Assembly (NCBI GenBank): GCA_015698045.1
Contig: BLAL01000059.1
Location: 253,001 to 317,000, forward strand
DNA from: Rhizophagus clarus
Lineage: Eukaryota; Glomeromycota; Glomeromycetes; Glomerales; Glomeraceae
Direction: 5' to 3'
DNA length: 64,000 nt
This document shows, one piece after another, positions 58,215-64,000 of this stretch (position 1 is the first letter of the stretch; each line of letters begins with the position of its first letter). Position numbers and translations under genes: made by a program. The notes under the pieces were generated by a model. That model had not been told where the DNA came from, did not search any database, and was given only the letters and a program-made list of their open reading frames with translations.

Positions 58215-58907
58215 AGGATGGTGCCGCAATTGATTTATCAAATCCGCAATATTGCGGATTTTGGAGTTGAATTGCGGTTAGTGAACCGCAATTCCGCAAT
58301 TCACCTGATCGGTTTTGGCAGTTTACCGAACCGATTTAATAAAAAAAACGTTTACGCAACGTTTTTTTTAATTAATTTAACGAAAAAACGTTGCGAAACG
58401 TTTTTTCAAAGTATTTTAATTAATAAAAAACGTTTCGCAACATTTTTTTAATTAATTTAAAGAAAAAACGTTGCGAAACGTTTTTTCAAAGTATATTTAA
58501 TTAAAAAAAAACGTTTCGCAACGTTTTTTAATTAATTTAAAGAAAAAACGTTGTGAAACGTTTTTTCAAAGTATATTTAATTAAAAAAAACATTTCGCAA
58601 CGTTTTTTTAATTAATTTAAAGAAAAAATGTTGCGAAACGTTTTTTCAAAGTATATTTTAATTAAAAAAAACGTTTCACAACGTTTTTTTGGATTGCTTT
58701 AGCGAAATTGCAATTCCGCAAATGTATCGCAATTCCGCAAATGTGCCGCAATTCCGCAATTATTCCGCAATTGAATTGCGGTACTTTGCGGAATTGCGGA
58801 CAATTGCAGATTGCGGAATTGCGGATATTTAGGTTTAAAAATCCGCAATGTTCCGCAATACCGTAAATCGCAATTATTCCGCAATTGCTTATTTGCGGCA
58901 CCATCCT
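58215..58907. mobile_element. Fold-back element 2: TIR AGGATGGTGCCGCAA, TA-flanked
   Basis: AGGATGGTGCCGCAA at the left is mirrored at the right, flanked by TA at 58213-58214 and 58908-58909. Arms are strings of CCGCAATT repeats; the right arm is longer. The centre (58,345-58,690) is four units of about 80 bases, each AACGTTTCGCAACGTT paired with its inverse, the same satellite as in element 1. A TTTACCGAACCGATTTA line before the satellite also recurs in element 1. Confidence 0.8.
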
Positions 58908-58909
58908 TA

Positions 58910-59608
58910 CCCTCAGCCCTCCATAACATATGGTTTTGACGTTATTATTTACTTATATGGTAGGCCCTGTGTTACAACTAGACCTTCTTTCACATTTTTC
59001 TTATGTTTGTTTGGAGAAAAAATAAGAATAGTAATTTCTTTCACTTGATATGTGAGAAATTTTCCTGTCACACAGACCTGCTTGTGTGATCATTTATTTT
59101 ATCGCACAATTTGGCCAAAGGCGCAGTGCATGGCTCAGCAATTCTTCCGAGATAATGATCATTTCTCCAGACTAGCATTAATCGAACTGCTTGGGAAACT
59201 GGAATTGGAAATATCAAACATCGCCTTTAAACAATTTTACAAGGTTTTCTAGTCTCTCCAAATTTTTCTCGAATACCTTGATTGCTTCCCCAGGCTTGCT
59301 AGGTAAATTATTGGATGAGAAAGCATAGCTTTGAGTCTCTGACTCCTTTTTCTTATCGTTTTCCATTCCTTATCTGCTGAAATTAGTCTAATTATGTATG
59401 AAGAAAAAAAAAATATAACTATTAATTATTACTGGATCGGACTCCCAGATAATCACACAGTTTAGGATAATCGACACACCTACCACTCTATCTTGCCTTA
59501 TATTCTTAACAATAATAAAGCCAGTTATCCATTACTTAGATAATTTGGCTGATTCAATTATTTTTACAAGTTCGGGTTGGATTCCTCCTAGGTTTCGTCA
59601 TCTTATTG
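58910..59608. other. Intergenic; no gene supported
   Basis: Ordinary composition with a small unrecognised frame (59,052-59,252). Confidence 0.35.
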
Positions 59609-60670
59609 TCAGATTTTTTTATTCTCATTGTAAATCTTTCTTTTTATGATGATAGGTGGCATATTATCTGAATTGGGTTCCTCTATTGTATAAGCTTCTT
59701 CAGCTAAACTTGACTCGGATGAATCTATTAGTTCTTTGCCAGCCTCTAGGCCAGTTTGCTTTTTTACGTAAGTTTCTATCCAGTCTACAGTTTGTTCTAA
59801 CTTTTTACACAGGTCGAAATTAGTTAAATAGGGTATCAATAAAGTATCAATAGGTTATCAATCAGCTATCAATAAGCTACCCTATTGGTAGCCTATTGAA
59901 CTTGCGCCATAATCCGTTACCAATCGGGCAGGCTGATTGATAGCTGATTGATAACTTATTGATAACCTATTAGTATCCTATTGGTATTTTTATTAAATAC
60001 GGTATTAATAGGGTATCAATAGGTTATCAATAGGTTATCAATCAGTCTGCCTGATTGATGACGGAGTATGGCGCAAGTTCAATAGGCTACCAATAGGGTA
60101 GCCTATTGATAGCTGATTGATAACCTATTGATACCCTATTGATACCCTATTTAACTAATTTCGACCTGTGTTAACCCTCTTTCTAAGCTCGGTTGAATCA
60201 GATTTGGATGACTCTGCCTTAGAATCAAAATTATCTGGACCCTTGCAAAATGGCACAAAATCGCCATAGATTTTTATCCCTTCTTTCTGTATATCAATTT
60301 TTGCATTACGAAGGTATAGCCATGGTAATCCTAATACAAGATCGGCACATGACTTTTTGATAACCTCAAAATCATTAAAAATGTTGTCACTACCAGATAT
60401 TAGTCTATCTTTCCTCTTATATCAGAGGGATAAATTTAGACAATCTATAGTATCCAATGAGTTTATCACCTTTTTATTCTTATAATGATTACCATATTTT
60501 TTTCCAAGTCTATCAGCTAAGCTTTTGCTAATTTTATTCGCTCTGGATGATGTATCAATTAATGCTTTGACTGTGTAGTGCCTATGTCCTGTTTTCATTG
60601 CTTTCCATCGCTCTTCTTGATGTATTAGGTCATCAGAAAAAGGCCATATTTTACATTTTATGTATGCCAT
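59609..60670 (-). pseudogene. Retropepsin-like aspartic protease, split by a MITE
   Basis: ATG 60670 (MAYIKCKIWPFSDDLIHQEE). ALIDTSSRANKISKSLADRL holds the catalytic Asp-Thr-Ser (usually DTG/DSG). A TGA at 60424 interrupts, and the same frame continues to CADLVLGLPWLYLRNAKIDI, whose LGLPWL is the typical distal strand of retropepsins. A Ser/Asp/Glu-rich linker follows to ELRKRV. There a 363-bp MITE (59808-60170) is inserted, after which KLEQTVDWIETYVKKQTGLE to a stop at 59,609 continues. Same strand as PolB, 270 bases downstream. Likely cleaved an element polyprotein; dead. Confidence 0.65.
59808..60170. mobile_element. 363-bp palindromic MITE, TTA duplications
   Basis: CACAGGTCGAAATTAGTTAA at each end in inverse orientation, continuing with inverted AGGGTATCAATAGGTTATCA repeats over 150 or more bases, nearly a perfect palindrome. 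TTA precedes (59805-59807) and follows (60171-60173). No coding. The TTA target site fits PIF/Harbinger-type mobilisation (inference). Confidence 0.8.
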
Positions 60671-60936
60671 TTTAAGTATTATGTTTATAACTGAATATTA
60701 TTACGTCAGAAAAAATAATATAATAATGTATGTGATCTGACTACACATCACTATCTAGCTTATGGCTGAAGGCTAGATATGTGAGACACACATTCGTTTA
60801 GATATTTCTCCGGGAGCTTGGCCCTTATAGCTCTTTTTTCGGCCTCTTCATGGAGGATACCATCTTTAACCATATTCTTATAAATCATATTGCGCCAATA
60901 GAAATATGGTAAAGGGGTAATCCTATCAGATAGGAT

Positions 60937-62897
60937 TCAGTCCTTAGTATTTATGGGACTGAGTGCCTTCTTCTCAGACTCGACCAGAGATAATATATGA
61001 TTCTTTGATCGAATACCTACATTTTTGGCATCGAATACTTCCTTACCAAAGAGACAGTCTCGATAGACTAGAGTCATGGGGTCTGCCTCAGTTCGCATTG
61101 CTTCTTGCTCTGATAGTGAAGACTTATCTATTGGATCATCTAGCAGGGATCCTTCTAAGTTTGGCATATATGTATCTATAGCCATTTCTTCCATACCCTT
61201 TTTACTAACCCCCTTATGTCTAGAATTTGTGAACTTATCTGCCAGGATATAGTGATATAATTTAGAGTTAATGTGAAAAGATTCTGTAATCACACTGCCA
61301 GGGGTCTCATCCTTGAATAGCCCAATAGTTTTGGAATCATTGAGATCAAATATATCTGGTCGCTTGGCCATATTATTGTAAATATCCTCAGTCATAATTA
61401 GAATTATAAAGAAATCTGTGTCCATATAGCTAAGCTGGGCATTATCACCATATCGCTCCTTTACATATCCATACCAGAAGCGGTACATGTGGAGCTTGCT
61501 AAGACTCAAGACTGATGCTCCAACAATGATGGGCTTATTGAGAGTCACACTAGCCTTTCCCATATGTGCTCCTACCAGTGTATCTCTAAGTGGATGTCCA
61601 TACTTGAATCTTGGACTACTGACTTTCTTCAAGAAGGCCTTTTCATCTCGCTCATTATTCATCTTCATGAGCTTGACATCCTGGTATTTGCGAACATTCT
61701 CCATAGTCTTACCATATACTGTATTATTCATGAGCTTAAAGAAGTCTTTTTTGAAGGTATTCTTAGCCCCTTGTCATTTCTCAGTATTAAATGCAATATA
61801 TGGGGCGAGCCAATTAGTCTGGTCAAAGGAAAGGATCTCTGAAACTTCGTCTACAATCATGCCTAATTTTACATAGTATTGGAGCTCTAGGTAATGGATG
61901 ACATAATTCTTTCTCAGACCAAGATGGGAGACTAACTTTTCCGTCTTAGAGAAGCGTCCTCCATCCAAATTATTTACAAGCTCCTCATTATATGGGCTAA
62001 ACCAATCCTTTCCTACTGCGACATTCTCCACAGCTGGGGGTAAGTCTCTCAAATAATCATAGGTCTTGAGAGGGAAGTGAGACTTAATATTTAAGAAATA
62101 TCCGCGTGGGGCATTTGCCTTAGTCTTAAGAATTTTTTCAAGATATTTCTTTTGCATAGCAGGTTTTTTAAAAGGTATTTTCGGCTAGCTTCCCATTGAT
62201 AATTTCTAATAGGTAAGAACTGGCTCATAGTCCAGCCATAAAGATTGTTTGCGTCTACATATGATATCCATGATGTGGGTTTGGATGGGTTGAATGCCTG
62301 ATCCATCTTGGGATTATTGGCTTTGAAATATCGCTTACAAGCCTTAGAGATGCCACCCCTCTTGGCCTTTTCGATGAAGTCATGCATAGACATATCTGTA
62401 AATAGCTTGATCTTAACCCCAGTTTTCTTGAGCATAGCATCCCAGGATAAGGATGGGGCAGAGACATAATGGCTGGGATCGAGCTCATAATATTTTATAC
62501 ATGTCTTTCAGAATTGGGTCCAGACATCTGCAAGAGAGAGTACGTCAATTTTAAAATAAAGATCATGGTACTCACCTAGATTTTTACAGCCATATATTTT
62601 CCATACTTTTTGTGCATGGTGGTAGTCTTCCTGTGAGATCTTCCCTTTTAGAGTTGTAGTAAATTCATGAATTGGTGGAAGTTCAGTCTCCAAGAATCTA
62701 TCTTGAGAATCAATATAGTCATAACAATATATTCCCTTATGAGTTGCTAAGGAAATTTGGCCAGGAGTAAAGTCTTTAAAGTGCTGGCTGGTAATTAGGT
62801 GGTCGTCGCCCAAGTTTTTTGTGAGATTTGCCAAGCTATTGTCTATGAACTGCTGGCTATTGAGTTGTCGGGACTTACCTCTGGTCGCCTGGGTCAA
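60937..62897 (-). pseudogene. Family-B DNA polymerase (protein-primed type, Maverick-like), C-terminal two thirds
   Basis: Reading down from 62,897: the exonuclease-domain end (FIDNSLANLTKNLGDDH, HKGIYCYDYIDSQDRFLETE, NLGEYHDLYFKIDVLSLADV), TGA at 62510 (F-stop-KTC), motif A SYVDANNLYGWTMSQFLP, a one-base slip near 62,170, TGA at 61776 (EK-stop-QGAKN), motif B KLMNNTVYGKTMENVR, motif C SYMDTDFF (usual YxDTDS, here Phe), then a C-terminal region to 60,937. The N-terminal exonuclease start is missing. The DNA_pol_B_2 family of Mavericks, linear plasmids and some viruses fits best. It would have replicated the element; both TGAs sit where Arg is expected. Confidence 0.82.
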
Positions 62898-63505
62898 GCC
62901 CCAGTATACATCCCAACTCCGTTTGGATCCATACCAGATCTCCTATCCAGTTAGCCTTCCAGCGCCTTTACGGCGCGTCTCTAACAATACCATAGATAAA
63001 TACCATATCCCTTGGTACGACCTCTTATATATACTCCTCGTACTAACTTCGTACCAGTTCTTATACCAGAAAACATATCAAATAACCATCAAAATCATGA
63101 AATAAAGGCAACATCATACACAATAATGGTTTGGTATGATGGTACGAAGACAATTTCCAAAAATATTATCCAACTCTAGACATCATATACATATATATCT
63201 ATATATAGCGCTTATAATATAAAACTTTTTGGAAAAATTTCTCAGACCGAAGAGCCCAATCTAAAAGTATCGATTTTACATTTCTAAAGCTTTCAGAACG
63301 CCAATTTCACTATTTTCCAGGTACGAAAAGTGGTCAGAATTTGGCATGATGAAAACATCCTGCTCTTTGGACCAAAATATTAGGTATATATAGCATCAGT
63401 CCTCATACCAGTTGCCCATATTGTCACCTGCTCATATCTAGATGTATTAACCTTAGAGGTGGCTATACCTCCCAATAGCATACAAATATACCAAAAAAAT
63501 ATAAC
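62898..63505. other. Non-coding gap between PolB and chromodomain fragment
   Basis: Contains repeated GTACGA/TGGTACGA motifs (62,935-63,150), possibly element-terminal or promoter repeats. No gene. Confidence 0.4.
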
Positions 63506-63690
63506 CTATTTTGTATTATTATAAATGTGTACTAGATTGGGAACGTCTTCTTGTAATTTATCAGCTGGCTCCCATGTAGATTCATCTTCTAGATAGCGCT
63601 CCCATTTGACTAAGTATTGGAGCTGACCCTTTTTAGTACGGTGGTTAAGAATTTTCTCAGGTACATATCTTTCTGGCTGACCTCTTATTT
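63506..63690 (-). pseudogene. Chromodomain fragment (integrase C-terminus)
   Basis: Minus frame: PERYVPEKILNHRTKKGQLQ, YLVKWERYLEDESTWEPADK, LQEDVPNLVHIYNNTK, stop TAG at 63508-63506. The YLVKWxxY and STWEP signatures are diagnostic of chromodomains, as found at the end of Ty3/gypsy chromovirus and Maverick integrases. Its N-terminal side is cut at 63691 by fold-back element 3, so the integrase body, if any, lies beyond the window. Being upstream of PolB on the same strand suits a Maverick. Confidence 0.75.
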
Positions 63691-63691
63691 A

Positions 63692-64000
63692 AGGATGGTG
63701 CCGCAAATAAGCAATTGCGGAATAATTGCGATTTACGGTATTGCGGAACATTGCAGATTTTTAAACCTAAATATCCGCAATTCCACAATCCGCAATTGTC
63801 CGCAATTCCGCAAATATTCTGCAATTCCGCAAAGTACCGCAATTCAATTGCGGAATAATTGCGGAATTGTGGCACATTTGCGGAATTGCGATACATTTGC
63901 GGAATTGCAATTTCGCTAAAGCAATCCAAAAAAACGTTGTGAAACGTTTTTTTTAATTAAAATATACTTTGAAAAAACGTTTCGCAACGTTTTTTCTTTA
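63692..64000. mobile_element. Fold-back element 3 (partial), inverse of element 2
   Basis: Begins AGGATGGTGCCGCAA after a TA (63690-63691) and reads the reverse complement of the element 2 right arm almost base for base, reaching the AACGTTTCGCAACGTT satellite at the window end. Two such copies in opposite orientation bracket 58.9-63.7 kb. Confidence 0.8.

Overview
The window looks like nuclear DNA of a filamentous fungus, most likely an arbuscular mycorrhizal fungus (Glomeromycotina, Rhizophagus-like). Evidence: strong A+T bias with long homopolymers, short GT-AG introns, secreted single-pass kelch proteins of a type I associate with Rhizophagus, and many decayed transposons (pogo, hAT, Maverick-like PolB). 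The species call is inference. I saw no prokaryotic operons, rRNA, tRNA or CRISPR.

0.5-20.5 kb and 36-50 kb: a birth-and-death cluster of two related membrane-protein families. Family 1 has seven minus-strand members (about 0.5, 2.4, 6.1, 12.4, 16.8, 36.2 and 48 kb) plus a start-codon relic at 40 kb. Each has a signal peptide (MKK...QFIxEVNTQ), a low-complexity Pro/Ala/Gly/Thr ectodomain that differs between copies, one TM helix, a basic stop-transfer and an Asn/Gln-rich tail with a helical KQELKQN motif. Two look intact (2.4 and 12.4 kb); the others carry nonsense or frameshift lesions. Family 2 is kelch-repeat proteins: an intact six-exon gene at 18.1-20.4 kb (minus), a copy at 31.0-32.8 kb (plus) with a wrecked tail, and relics at 7.4, 8.8, 26.7, 33.5-34.6 and 49.5 kb. 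The two families share signal-peptide wording and a TM-plus-tail layout, so they may share an origin. A dispersed upstream module of up to about 1.6 kb accompanies the kelch copies.

13.8-15.7 kb holds a pogo-type DNA transposon with near-perfect TIRs, TA target duplications and five in-frame stops but no frameshift. 23.7-25 kb holds an unusual tandem array of about 32-nt exon-like segments, each with its own splice signals. 28.4-29.7 kb holds an unrecognised protein with a HxHxHxH motif, broken by one TAA. 41.4-46.3 kb is a hAT element with an 8-bp target duplication, inserted into a kelch upstream module.

51-64 kb is a nest of mobile DNA. It contains a DDE integrase (minus) head-to-head with a Gag-like coiled-coil/CCHC/retropepsin polyprotein (plus) with no reverse transcriptase seen. 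A minus-strand block follows, with a chromodomain fragment, a family-B DNA polymerase and a retropepsin (Maverick/Polinton-like). Several MITEs interrupt or abut it: a palindromic element with TTA duplications and three fold-back elements built around an AACGTTTCGCAACGTT satellite. Premature stops across all these elements are mostly TGA where Arg is expected (CGA to TGA), pointing to C-to-T decay. The unusual Gag/retropepsin/integrase/PolB assemblage and the tail-switching membrane-protein family are the two most interesting signals.
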